NCBI GenBank assembly: GCA_001803205.1
Contig: MHBE01000029.1
Location: 1-64,000, forward strand
Direction of reading: 5' to 3'
DNA length: 64,000 bases
Source: Lentisphaerae bacterium GWF2_38_69
Lineage (GTDB): Bacteria; Verrucomicrobiota; Lentisphaeria; Victivallales; GWF2-38-69
The position numbers and the translations under genes were made by a program. The notes beneath the pieces were generated by a model. The model was not told the origin of the DNA, ran no database searches, and saw only the letters and a list, made by a program, of their open reading frames with translations. Within the stretch, counting starts at the first letter, position 1, and the number at the start of each line of letters is the position of its first letter. Below are positions 16,417-25,253 of this stretch, in pieces.

Positions 16417-17768
16417 AGTTGGCCAGCGATAGCTGCTATGAGCTCTTCAGCTGATTTATCTGAAATATTTTCTTTGGTTGAAGAGAATGAAGCTATTTTA
16501 ATGTCAAATTTGCCTTTGTTTAATGATATGTTTTTTAGGAAGGTTTGGATTTTATTTTGAATAGATTGTAAGGCTTGCGCATCTGATTTCGGAAAGAAGA
16601 AAATTAATGAATTTATATCTAATTTGGAGCACAGATCCGTTGTTCTAAATAACTGACGGAGCATTTTTGAAAATTCTAGAATAAGATCGTACGCAGAAGT
16701 TGTTTCATCGAGTACAAATTTAAGAGCGATAAGACTGAAATAGTCTTCGGGATATCTTCTTTGTATTTTTATATACCAGTCAATGTTGAAAATGAAATGA
16801 TTTATTTCTAGGTAGTTAAGTTCATTAACAATTAGATTTATAGAATTTATTGTGCCGAATCTTATCTGATTTCTGCCGTATTCGGTAAGTTTATATTCAT
16901 AAATGAGTTTTTTGCTCAAGTCTTCGGTTGAGCAGCTCTTATGACAGGTCAAGCATTCTATTTTAAGTTTACTCTCAATATGATATGTCCCACAGTCATT
17001 GCAAACGCCATTTTCAAGAGGCCTGTCATAATCTTGGCCTATTAGTTTTAGTTTTGATTTGCATGATGGGCATACAAACCTTTCGTTTTTCAGGAATTTG
17101 CTTTCAGGTCCCACATATCCGCATGTGAAGCAGTGAATAAACTTTTCATTTCTTATATTTATACTTCCGCAGTTTGGACAATGGTCACTGAATTTTAATA
17201 GAGCTGAAAAGCAATAAGGACAGCAGAAAATCCTGTCAACTAGTTTGACTTTTGACAGGATATTCTGAGAAGCCATATCCTCAAGCCAGTAAAAGTAATC
17301 TTCCTGACCGTCATAGAACTGTTCTACCAGAGGGTAGTAGTAGAACATCGGTTTTTGTTTGTCTAGTTTTGGAGCAATTGTAAAATCCGGGCGTGTGTAG
17401 AAATAAGCAAGTATCCTATTCTCCCAAGTGGAATAATGATGGTGTTCTATTTCCGTGCAAAGGCTTTTTATAGCTATAACCTGCTCTTTAAGTTTAGCCG
17501 CTGCAATTGGAGTTTCATAAAATAGAAAATTCCCATCTTCCTCGAAAAATATCGGGAATACATAGATTTTATCAGATTGCCTTGCAACTTTAATATATGA
17601 CTCTATTATTTCCATTCCAAGCAGAGTGGAGAAAACGGCAACATCAAATTCATTATCAGACTTTTGAAAATCATCAATAGAATCAAAACAGGTAACATTT
17701 TCAAAATAGTCTTTCAGTAGTTTTATAACAAAATCTTTTTTAGTCGGAGCGATATAAACTAAATTCAT
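16413..17768 (-). CDS. TackOD1-like zinc-ribbon protein with degenerate GGDEF
   Basis: A protein of ~451 residues if started at ATG 17768 (the frame stays open to TTG 17828, adding a hydrophobic stretch that does not belong to the first domain). Residues ~1-100 look like a degenerate receiver (MNLVYIAPTKKDFVIKLL). Residues ~183-280 hold six CxxC pairs (CPYC, CPNC, CFTC, CPSC, CNDC, CLTC), a zinc-ribbon array like the Thaumarchaeal output domain 1 (TackOD1). The last ~75 residues resemble a GGDEF fold (TTDLCSKLDINSLIFFFPKSD) lacking the GGDEF motif, so no cyclase activity is expected. Inference: a regulator, perhaps nucleotide-sensing, of the glycosyltransferase whose gene it overlaps. Confidence 0.65.
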   Translation of the reverse strand: MNLVYIAPTKKDFVIKLLKDYFENVTCFDSIDDFQKSDNEFDVAVFSTLLGMEIIESYIKVARQSDKIYVFPIFFEEDGNFLFYETPIAAAKLKEQVIAIKSLCTEIEHHHYSTWENRILAYFYTRPDFTIAPKLDKQKPMFYYYPLVEQFYDGQEDYFYWLEDMASQNILSKVKLVDRIFCCPYCFSALLKFSDHCPNCGSINIRNEKFIHCFTCGYVGPESKFLKNERFVCPSCKSKLKLIGQDYDRPLENGVCNDCGTYHIESKLKIECLTCHKSCSTEDLSKKLIYEYKLTEYGRNQIRFGTINSINLIVNELNYLEINHFIFNIDWYIKIQRRYPEDYFSLIALKFVLDETTSAYDLILEFSKMLRQLFRTTDLCSKLDINSLIFFFPKSDAQALQSIQNKIQTFLKNISLNKGKFDIKIASFSSTKENISDKSAEELIAAIAGQL

Positions 17769-17941
17769 AACTAACCATAATTGAATTGCTAATGACTTAA
17801 AGTTTAGCCTGATAAAAATAAGAATCAATAAAGTTTATTTTTCTATAAGAATTTCTTTTCTAGATTAAGCCGCTTTATTCTTTTGCTTTTTAGGTTATAA
17901 ATCTCAAGTAAATAAGGCAATATAATTAACAAGGAATTTTT

Positions 17942-18919
17942 ATGGGGACTATTGCTGAGAAGGCAAAAAGAGTTTTTGATATTGAAATATCTGAACTTAC
18001 TTCTTATCGAGATAGGATTGATGAAAACTTCGAAAAGATGGTTTTTGTCTGCAGAAGTATTCTTGATAATGGAGGCAAAATAATAGTTAGCGGTATCGGC
18101 AAAAGCGGAATAATAGGAAATAAAATTAGTGCTACCCTTACCAGCACAGGCTCGCGATCATTCTTTCTCCATCCCGTGGAAGCAATGCATGGGAATCTTG
18201 GTCTGCTTCGCGATAATGACATTCTTATAGCTCTAAGCTATAGCGGAGAGACAGATGAACTGCTTACAATACTACCTTTTGCAAAACGCTTAAAAATACC
18301 AGTTATTGCCTTAACTGGTATTTCTGAATCAAAATTGGCTAAGTGGGCGGATATAGTAATAAATACAAAAATTGATAAGGAAGCTTGTCCTTTTAATCTT
18401 GCTCCGACAAGTTCTACCACGCTTCAGCTTGTTTTAGGTGATGCTCTTGCAATGGCTCTTCTAGAGATCAGAGGTTTTACAAAAGAAGATTTTGGAAAAC
18501 TTCATCCTTCAGGAGCTATTGGGAGAACAATGACTCTTAGTGTTTCAGACATAATGAGATCAAGAAATTCTCACAAACTTGTTACAGTTACTCAGGAATT
18601 ATTAGTAAAAGAAACTATTTTAAAAATGACAAAAGCTAAGACCGGTTCGGCAGTAATTATTGATGATAATGGTTTGCTGTTGGGTATTTTTACTGATGGA
18701 GATTTAAGAAGGCACTTCGATGAAGAGAATATGTTAAACAACCCTGTAAAAAATTACATGACGCGTAATCCTTCTACAATCCATTCAGATCAGTTGGCAG
18801 TTGATGTCCTGAATGTGATTGAGAAGAACAAAGTAGACGACATAGTAGTTGTAGATAGACAGGGAATAGTCGTTGGATTGGTAGACAGTCAGGATTTGCC
18901 CAGTTTCAAACTTTTATAA
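17942..18919 (+). CDS. kdsD: Arabinose-5-phosphate isomerase KdsD/KpsF
   Basis: A 325-residue isomerase that turns ribulose 5-phosphate into arabinose 5-phosphate, the first step to Kdo in LPS. SIS domain about 35-165 (SGIGKSGIIGNKISATLTSTG, HPVEAMHGNLG, ALSYSGETDEL, CPFNLAPTSSTTLQLVLGDALA), then two CBS domains (about 205-325: MRSRNSHKLVTV, GSAVIIDDNGLLLGIFTDGDLRR, YMTRNPSTI). Length equals E. coli KdsD. TATAAT at 17921-17926 lies close to the start and AAGGA at 17931 is a ribosome binding site. Fits with kdtA/waaA in this window. Confidence 0.94.
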   Translation: MGTIAEKAKRVFDIEISELTSYRDRIDENFEKMVFVCRSILDNGGKIIVSGIGKSGIIGNKISATLTSTGSRSFFLHPVEAMHGNLGLLRDNDILIALSYSGETDELLTILPFAKRLKIPVIALTGISESKLAKWADIVINTKIDKEACPFNLAPTSSTTLQLVLGDALAMALLEIRGFTKEDFGKLHPSGAIGRTMTLSVSDIMRSRNSHKLVTVTQELLVKETILKMTKAKTGSAVIIDDNGLLLGIFTDGDLRRHFDEENMLNNPVKNYMTRNPSTIHSDQLAVDVLNVIEKNKVDDIVVVDRQGIVVGLVDSQDLPSFKLL

Positions 18920-18962
18920 TGATTTTCCATAATACCAAAAAACAAAAAATGTGGGGTGAAAA

Positions 18963-19700
18963 ATGAATTGGATGATGACTACTTTTTCCGCAGAATTACT
19001 TGGTACCTTGATCTTGATTCTGCTAGGAGACGGTGTAGTGGCAAATGTTCTTTTAAGCAAAAGCAAAGGTCAAAATTCCGGGTGGATTGTTATTACAGCA
19101 GGATGGGCTTTTGCTGTAACAATGGGCGTATATGTGACAGGATGGGTAAGCGGAGCCCATCTCAATCCGGCTGTGACAATCTCTATGGTAGTTGTTGGTA
19201 ATTTGCCGCTGAGTTCAGCTTTTTCTTATATAGCCGGGCAATTCATAGGCGGATGCATAGGAGCATTTCTGGTCTTCCTTTCTTATAAATCCCATTGGGG
19301 AGTAACTGATAATCCTGATTTTAAGCTTTCAGTTTTCTGCACGATGCCTGCTATAAGAAAAGCAAAGCACAACATTATGACTGAAATAATAGGCACTGCT
19401 ATGCTTTTGATGGGCATATTAGGCATTTCTGATACTCATAATGGCCTTTCAGCCGGAGTTGGTCCAATAGCAGTTGGAATACTTATTTTTGCTATAGGGT
19501 TATCTCTCGGAGGACCTACTGGATATGCTATTAATCCCGTTAGAGACCTTGCTCCAAGAATAATGCATGCTATTCTTCCGATTCCAGGCAAGAGAAATTC
19601 AGATTGGAGTTATGCATGGATACCAATAGTAGGCCCTATTTTCGGAGGAGTAATAGGAGCTCTGATTTACAAACTTTTCTGTCGTTCATTCTGGATGTGA
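18963..19700 (+). CDS. glpF: Glycerol-uptake-facilitator-type aquaporin (MIP family)
   Basis: A 245-residue MIP channel with six membrane helices and two half-helix motifs: SGAHLNPAVTI (first NPA) and GYAINPVRDLAPR (second, NPV instead of NPA). The Asp after the Arg (RD) is the glycerol-facilitator signature, and the long third loop also fits GlpF, so glycerol and small polyols are the likely cargo, not water alone. GGGGTG upstream of the ATG is a good ribosome binding site. No glycerol kinase is nearby. The NPA-to-NPV change occurs in other MIP proteins and need not block transport. Confidence 0.9.
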   Translation: MNWMMTTFSAELLGTLILILLGDGVVANVLLSKSKGQNSGWIVITAGWAFAVTMGVYVTGWVSGAHLNPAVTISMVVVGNLPLSSAFSYIAGQFIGGCIGAFLVFLSYKSHWGVTDNPDFKLSVFCTMPAIRKAKHNIMTEIIGTAMLLMGILGISDTHNGLSAGVGPIAVGILIFAIGLSLGGPTGYAINPVRDLAPRIMHAILPIPGKRNSDWSYAWIPIVGPIFGGVIGALIYKLFCRSFWM

Positions 19701-19708
19701 ACGAATAT

Positions 19709-20041
19709 CTAGCTTTGCTCTGATGTTTCTGGCTTTATCTCAGGGATTTGAATTTTTTGTCCTATCTTAAGCGCTGAGTTTTTTTCGAGATTATTCTCTT
19801 CTTTGAGTATTTTTACAGAGATATTATAACATTTTGCTATACTCCATAAAGTATCACCTGATTTAACCGTATGCTCAAAATATTTATTTTCAGCAGGTAG
19901 TGCTGAAAATTGCTTTTCCAATTTGACATCCTTTCTGATGTTTTGAGGCTCAGTTCCATTTGAGGAATAGAAAAAGTGCAGCAAAAATATTATTAGAATT
20001 TCGGTTACAAGGACGATAGAGAAAGTTATATATCTTTTCAT
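19709..20041 (-). CDS. Membrane-anchored LysM domain protein
   Basis: A 110-residue protein: one N-terminal membrane segment (about 5-25), a short linker, and one LysM domain (about 53-100: YFEHTVKSGDTLWSIAKCYNISVKILKEENNL, ALKIGQKIQIP). LysM binds the glycan of peptidoglycan, so it should sit in the periplasm attached to the inner membrane. No catalytic domain is present. It converges on glpF with an 8-base gap. Role unknown. Confidence 0.8.
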   Translation of the reverse strand: MKRYITFSIVLVTEILIIFLLHFFYSSNGTEPQNIRKDVKLEKQFSALPAENKYFEHTVKSGDTLWSIAKCYNISVKILKEENNLEKNSALKIGQKIQIPEIKPETSEQS

Positions 20042-20225
20042 TTCAATTTCCTACAAAACTTAGGCTGGATGATTATCAAATGAGCCAAAAAAAGCTGAGT
20101 TTTTAATTTCTTATTATTTTCAATAAGGCATATAAGTAAAAATCCAAGTTGTTTCTACGAGAAATTATAAATTTATGCAATGAAAGGATGGTCTTGATTT
20201 ACTTTGATGGTGCATCCTTGCTATC

Positions 20226-21008
20226 CTAAGAAATTAGAACAGGGACAGAGGGTTGATGCTGTTTCATCAGTTTAACGGTAATATCTGAACGGTTCATGGA
20301 GCGTAATTTTGAGACAGCCATTCCTTCTACTATCGAATGAAGATTGCAGTCAGAGCTGATGTGTCCGAGCATTATTTTTCTGGTATTTTCCGTTACTAAT
20401 TCTGAAAAAGCTCCAATTGCTTCGGTGTTATCAAGGTGGCCTGTTCTTGAGAGAATCCTTTTTTTAAGATAGAAAGGTCTGGTTGACTCCATTAACATTT
20501 TTTTGTCATGGTTGCTCTCAAGCATAATCACATCGCAGCCTTTCAGCCTCTGTTTTGTAAGAGTGTCAAGAGTTCCGACATCCATAGCATAACCGATTTT
20601 GATTCCTTTTGTTTCGAAAACAAATCCGACGGATTCGATAGCATCATGAGATATTCTGAAAGGTGTTATCTTGAAATTTTCAATAATGAAAGGAGAGCCT
20701 GTCAGAAAAGACTTATGCTTCTTGCCAAGGCATGAAACTTTTCTCATTTCATTTGCAGTAAAGGTATTGGCAAAAGTTTCTATGTCCAATGCATCAGCTA
20801 TAATTCTAGCTCCTTTGATATGGTCAGAGTGTTCATGGGTGATTATTAGAGCTTTTATAGTATCCGGTGAGATTCCGCTTACAGAGAGCCTTCTTAATAA
20901 TTCTTTTTTGCTGAAACCATTATCAATCAGAACACCAAAATTTCCAAGAGATACGACCGTAGCGTTACCTTCGCTGCCGCTTCCCAGAACAGTTATATTC
21001 AGATCCAT
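20226..21008 (-). CDS. MBL-fold metallohydrolase, WalJ/YycJ-like
   Basis: A 260-residue metallo-beta-lactamase-fold protein. Metal-binding motif THEHSDH (57-63), preceded by the GSGSEGNATVV strand, with further ligands in FRISHDAIESVGF, GYAMDVGTL and the histidine of GHLDN; LGHISSDCN follows. The start GSGSEGNAT and the overall pattern fit YycJ/WalJ, a 5'-to-3' DNA exonuclease in Gram-positives; the exact role here is unproven. It is a single gene with about 180 bases of non-coding DNA after it and 250 before it. Confidence 0.83.
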   Translation of the reverse strand: MDLNITVLGSGSEGNATVVSLGNFGVLIDNGFSKKELLRRLSVSGISPDTIKALIITHEHSDHIKGARIIADALDIETFANTFTANEMRKVSCLGKKHKSFLTGSPFIIENFKITPFRISHDAIESVGFVFETKGIKIGYAMDVGTLDTLTKQRLKGCDVIMLESNHDKKMLMESTRPFYLKKRILSRTGHLDNTEAIGAFSELVTENTRKIMLGHISSDCNLHSIVEGMAVSKLRSMNRSDITVKLMKQHQPSVPVLIS

Positions 21009-21144
21009 AGAAACTTCCTTAATAATTTCTTTTAAGAAAAATAGTCTTTAAAATCAAAAATTAAAGGATTCTTGATAGTTTATTTAAAACTAGTAGAATC
21101 ATGAATGATAAATGAAAGGAAATAATCGATAAGGGGGATAAATT

Positions 21145-21240
21145 ATGGAAGAATTCTGTCCTATAAACAGTTTAATTGTTATCATAATAAGGGTAATAAC
21201 ACTTTATTATGATGAAAGCAACAAATTCTATGGAAATTAA
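21145..21240 (+). CDS. Candidate 31-residue leader/small membrane peptide
   Basis: An ATG at 21145 has a strong ribosome binding site (AAGGGGG, 8 bases upstream) and opens a 31-codon frame, MEEFCPINSLIVIIIRVITL then YYDESNKFYGN, ending 19 bases before the OPT transporter start. The middle ~15 residues are hydrophobic. It could be a small membrane protein working with the transporter, or a leader whose translation affects the downstream gene. Too short for coding statistics; the ribosome binding site and position are the only support. Confidence 0.4.
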   Translation: MEEFCPINSLIVIIIRVITLYYDESNKFYGN

Positions 21241-21259
21241 TATAGGGAGATGGAGATAA

Positions 21260-23236
21260 ATGGCTAGACTTGCTGAAAATGCCTATAGAGAATTAAGAAA
21301 AGACGAAATTTATATTCCGGTTCTTTCTCCTGACAAAACTTATCGGGAAGTAAATCTTTACAGTGTGGGGCTAGGGTTTGTTTTCGCGATAATTTTTACC
21401 TTTGCATTGATGTATCTGGCGTTGAAATTAGGATTGGGAATTTCTGCAGATACTCCGGTTGCCATTATTGCTGTGGGTCTTGCAATGTACCTAAAAAGAC
21501 CTGACGCGTATGGTGAAAATTATATGATGTCTTATATTCCTTTTACAGCTTCAGCAGTAATGGCTACAGGAACATTTCTTTTTCCTGCTTTTATTATACT
21601 TAAATTCGATGTTTCATACTGGGATTTGCTGTTAACTCTCATTCTCGGAGGCGTGCTGGGAACTTTAGTATCGATAATCTTCCGTAAATACTTTGTGCAG
21701 GACATGCACGGGAAATATCCTTTTCCGGGAAGTGTTGCAACTTCTGAAATACTTGTTTCCGGACAGAGTTCTTCCGCGAAAGTCATGGTTGTAGCCGGGA
21801 TAATAGGTTTTATATACGACCTGGTAACAGGAGCGATAGGATGGTGGAATGAAGTTTTTTCCACAAGAGCTTTTGAATGGGGGAAAGCTCTAGCTGACAA
21901 ATATAAAATGGTTTTCAGCATAGATGTGAGCGCAGCGTTTCTCGGAATAGGGTATTTGACCGGATTGAGGTATTCAGCGATAATTGCCGCAGGTTCAGTT
22001 TTTGGCGGTTTTGTATGCATTCCTTTAATATCAGTTTTGTTTTCAGGAAGCAGTGTAGGTTTTGTTCCACAAACTCCAGAATATATCTATTCTCATTATG
22101 TTAAGTTTATAGGAGTAGGAGCTCTTGCTACAGGAGGTATTATCGGCCTTATAAAGATGCTTAATGTTATAGGAAAGGCAATGGTTCAGGCCGTCCGGGA
22201 TATAATAAGTCATAAGGCGATACATGAGGCAACGACCAAAAGGACTGATTTGGATCTTTCTATGAGAACCGTTTTCATTGCAATAATAATTAATATTGTA
22301 CTTATTGCAATTTTTATCTATTTCAGGGCTGCTCATCAGAGTTTTATGCTCACTGGTATATCCACAGGGCTTGTTATAATATTCAGTTGTCTTTTTTCTA
22401 TTGTGGCGGCAATATCGATTGGTTATACTAACATCGAGCCTGTGTCGGGTATGACTATTCTTATGCTCATAGTAAGTGCTGTTATTTTCTCTTCTGTGGG
22501 AGTAAGCGGCGCGACTGCTGCTATTATGATTCTTATAGTCGCGGCTGTCGTTTGTTCAATGCTTGGACAGGCAGGATATATAGCTGGAGCCTATAAGGTA
22601 GGATACTTAATTGGATGTACGCCGAAAAAACTTGAAGTTTGGGGCATAGTAGCTGTTATTGTAACAAGTCCAATAATTATTTTTGCTTTTATGATACTCA
22701 ATAAGGCATATGGCTTTACCGGGTCTAACGCGCTTCCTGCGCCCCAAGGAAACGCTATGGCCAGCGTGCTTCAGCCCTTAATCGCAGGAGAAGCAACTCC
22801 ATGGATATTCTACATTATTGGAGCATCTGTTTCAGTCACAATTACTCTTTGCGGAATATCGGCTCTTCCTTTTGCAATGGGAATGTATCTTCCCATGAGC
22901 CTGGCTACGCCGTTTATTGTCGGCGGTTTCCTCTCATGGATAGTCGAAACATCTTCTAAAGATGAAAAAATTAAAACTTTCAGAAAACAGAAAGGTATAG
23001 TTATTGCTTCAGGATTAATTGCCGGAGGCGCCATAGCAGGAATATTTACTGCGGTACTGCAGATACTTAGTGTCAGTTTTGTGAATGAGAAATATCTGAA
23101 GACAGGAACTTCTCAAATTTTGGGGCTTGTGGTTTTGGTGTGTCTGTGTATTTTTACTGTTTTCTATGCTATAAAAAACAAAAAGAATAAAGGGTATTTA
23201 AATGATAAAAGCAATCCTTCTGGGTATATACTCTGA
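21260..23236 (+). CDS. OPT family oligopeptide/metal-chelate transporter
   Basis: A 658-residue OPT-family protein with about 14-16 membrane helices. The start (YIPVLSPDKTYREVNLYSVGLGFVFAIIFTFALMYLALKLG) and KYPFPGSVATSEILVSG are typical of the bacterial OPT group. OPT carriers are proton-driven importers of oligopeptides or metal chelates; the cargo cannot be read from sequence. GGGAGATGGAG upstream is a clear ribosome binding site. The last 35 bases overlap the NAD kinase gene, so nadK and folC are probably co-transcribed with it. Confidence 0.9.
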   Translation: MARLAENAYRELRKDEIYIPVLSPDKTYREVNLYSVGLGFVFAIIFTFALMYLALKLGLGISADTPVAIIAVGLAMYLKRPDAYGENYMMSYIPFTASAVMATGTFLFPAFIILKFDVSYWDLLLTLILGGVLGTLVSIIFRKYFVQDMHGKYPFPGSVATSEILVSGQSSSAKVMVVAGIIGFIYDLVTGAIGWWNEVFSTRAFEWGKALADKYKMVFSIDVSAAFLGIGYLTGLRYSAIIAAGSVFGGFVCIPLISVLFSGSSVGFVPQTPEYIYSHYVKFIGVGALATGGIIGLIKMLNVIGKAMVQAVRDIISHKAIHEATTKRTDLDLSMRTVFIAIIINIVLIAIFIYFRAAHQSFMLTGISTGLVIIFSCLFSIVAAISIGYTNIEPVSGMTILMLIVSAVIFSSVGVSGATAAIMILIVAAVVCSMLGQAGYIAGAYKVGYLIGCTPKKLEVWGIVAVIVTSPIIIFAFMILNKAYGFTGSNALPAPQGNAMASVLQPLIAGEATPWIFYIIGASVSVTITLCGISALPFAMGMYLPMSLATPFIVGGFLSWIVETSSKDEKIKTFRKQKGIVIASGLIAGGAIAGIFTAVLQILSVSFVNEKYLKTGTSQILGLVVLVCLCIFTVFYAIKNKKNKGYLNDKSNPSGYIL

Positions 23237-23945
23237 AGACATTTTACCGCTGCTCCACAAGTATGATATCGATGTAATCAGGGATAATCGATGTCCCGAT
23301 GTTGTTATTACCTATGGCGGCGACGGGACATTACTTGCTGCGGAAAGAGAATTTCCAGGGATACCTAAATTGCCGATAAGGGATATTAGAACAGCTCCTC
23401 TGTGCCCACGGCATTTTGTTGAAGAAATTATCAGAAGATACTTGGAAGGAATTCTTGAAATGTCCTCGATGATAAAGATTTCAGCGAAATGCAATGATAA
23501 AGAGTTTATAGCTCTTAACGATATTTTTATACATAATTGCCAGCGTGTTACAGCTATAAGATATTCGGTGATAATAGATGACGAACTATACATAAGAGAA
23601 GCAGCTAGCGATTCATTCGGGGTAGCAACTCCCCATGGCAGCACAGCATATTTTAGAAGCATAACCGGTACTGCATTCAGATCTGGTCTCGGTATGGCGT
23701 TCAGTAATTCAAGAGAAAGAGAAGCGCATTTAATCATTCCTGATTCGAGTTCTATAAAGGTGAAGATACTAAGAGGTCCAGCAATAATGGTAGCAGATAA
23801 CTGCAAAGATATTATTACTTTAGATGAAGGAGATGACATAACTATATCAAAATATTCCAAGAGCGCTGTTGCCTATGGACTTAAGGAATTCATGTGCCAT
23901 GATTGCAGAAATCTCAGACACAAAGTAACTTATCAATATGCATAA
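23202..23945 (+). CDS. nadK: NAD(+) kinase, divergent type
   Basis: A 247-residue NAD kinase that makes NADP. GGDGT (39-43), LNDIFIHN and the second signature ATPHGSTAYF are present; most NAD kinases have TPTGSTAY here. The region after it (SITGTAFRSGLGMAFSNSRE) also differs from the usual SAGGPIV stretch. These features are shared with a sub-group of shorter bacterial and archaeal NAD kinases, so function is likely kept. AAAGGG before the ATG inside the OPT gene supports the start. Confidence 0.87.
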   Translation: MIKAILLGIYSEDILPLLHKYDIDVIRDNRCPDVVITYGGDGTLLAAEREFPGIPKLPIRDIRTAPLCPRHFVEEIIRRYLEGILEMSSMIKISAKCNDKEFIALNDIFIHNCQRVTAIRYSVIIDDELYIREAASDSFGVATPHGSTAYFRSITGTAFRSGLGMAFSNSREREAHLIIPDSSSIKVKILRGPAIMVADNCKDIITLDEGDDITISKYSKSAVAYGLKEFMCHDCRNLRHKVTYQYA

Positions 23946-25239
23946 TTTGCGCACTTCGCTTAAGAAACTTTACAGCTTGGAGCAATTCGGAATTAAACTA
24001 GGATTGCAGAACCTTTCTGAACTCCTTAAGTTCCTGGGAAACCCTCAAGAAGGTCAGAAATTTATTCATATTGCCGGAACCAATGGCAAAGGCTCGGTCT
24101 GCGCTATTCTCTCTAAAGTTTTAGAGGCAGCAAACTTCAGAGTCGGTTTTTTTAGTTCACCCCATCTTGTTACGATAAGGGAACGCTTCAGATTTAATAA
24201 TTCCGGTATCAGCGAAGCTGAGCTTGTTTTGATAATCAATGAGATTTGGCCTTATATCGAAGAATTATACAAACGGAATATTAAGATAACTTTTTTTGAA
24301 GCAACTGTTGCCATAGCATTAATATATTATCGTCGTAAGAAGTGTGATTTTGTTGTTTGGGAAACAGGTATGGGGGGGCGTCTTGACGGGACAAATATTG
24401 TTGACCCAATAGTTACAGCTATAACAGGTATTAATTATGATCATCAGCAGTATCTTGGCGATATGCTCGAAAAGATTGCCTTTGAAAAAGCCGGAATAAT
24501 AAAGAAAGGTATTCCATTATTTCTGGGAAATATCCTGAAAAATCCATTGAGTGTAATTATCAAAAGATCTGAAGAACTTGAGTCTGCAATATACTTTTTT
24601 GATCCTGAAGTGCTGAGATTTGAAGAACTCAAAAAAGATTCTTGTTCTGGATGGAATTTTTTTATTAAAGGAGACATAGAAAAAAGAAATTATTTTCTCG
24701 CGATGCCGGGGCTTTATCAGAAACATAACATGATTTTGGCTTATTCAATCCTCAAGTATTTATCCCGTATTTATAATTTCAATTTAATGGAATCTCTTTT
24801 AGTTCTGAAATATATAAAGTGGCATGCCAGATGCCATATATTGCCTGACGGCAAAATTCTTGACGGTGCTCATAATCAAGAAGGAATAGAAGCGCTACTT
24901 TCTTCGGTAAGAAAAATTTTTCCAAATCAGAAATTTACTGTGATATTCGGATGCATGCAGGAAAGAAACCCTCAACAAGCTATTCTTGCTCTTTCAGCAA
25001 TTGCTGAAAAATTTATTTTTACTCCAATTTCTCCGGAGCGTAAAAGCTACCAACCGATAAACATTATAAAACTAATGAATAATATAAAGTCTTTTTCGAC
25101 TGAATGCGCGGCTGTAAAATCTGCAAAAGAAGCTCTTGATATGGCAGGAAATTCAAAAACTCTTATTGCTGGTTCTTTATATCTGGCTGGAGAAATTTTA
25201 AGAGAGTATTATAGTGAGGATGATATTACTAAAATTTAG
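23938..25239 (+). CDS. folC: Folylpolyglutamate/dihydrofolate synthase
   Basis: A 433-residue Mur-ligase-like enzyme adding glutamate to folates, possibly also joining glutamate to dihydropteroate. Starts with RTSLKKLYSLEQFGIKLGLQN; P-loop GTNGKGS (47-53), FSSPHLVTIRERFRFN, ETGMGGRLDGTN, NYDHQQYLGD, AFEKAGIIK, and the C-terminal-domain motif LDGAHNQEG. Length is normal for FolC. Overlaps nadK by 8 bases, suggesting translational coupling. Confidence 0.94.
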   Translation: MHNLRTSLKKLYSLEQFGIKLGLQNLSELLKFLGNPQEGQKFIHIAGTNGKGSVCAILSKVLEAANFRVGFFSSPHLVTIRERFRFNNSGISEAELVLIINEIWPYIEELYKRNIKITFFEATVAIALIYYRRKKCDFVVWETGMGGRLDGTNIVDPIVTAITGINYDHQQYLGDMLEKIAFEKAGIIKKGIPLFLGNILKNPLSVIIKRSEELESAIYFFDPEVLRFEELKKDSCSGWNFFIKGDIEKRNYFLAMPGLYQKHNMILAYSILKYLSRIYNFNLMESLLVLKYIKWHARCHILPDGKILDGAHNQEGIEALLSSVRKIFPNQKFTVIFGCMQERNPQQAILALSAIAEKFIFTPISPERKSYQPINIIKLMNNIKSFSTECAAVKSAKEALDMAGNSKTLIAGSLYLAGEILREYYSEDDITKI

Positions 25240-25253
25240 ACAAGGATTAGTTA

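Noticed and set aside
17921-17926. TATAAT before kdsD as its promoter
   Set aside because: A start from this box would leave only about ten bases before the ATG and there is no -35 at proper spacing; not listed as a separate feature.
18956-19201. An 81-codon frame overlapping the start of glpF
   Set aside because: It begins 7 bases before the glpF ATG in another frame; glpF has the better ribosome binding site and complete MIP motifs.
20186-20225. Inverted repeat AAGGATG...CATCCTT after the MBL-fold gene as a terminator
   Set aside because: The stem is 7 bp with a ~20-base loop and no T run on either strand, too weak to call.
23312-23860. A 182-codon frame opposite nadK
   Set aside because: Antisense to the conserved GGDGT-to-GSTAY region; no family features.
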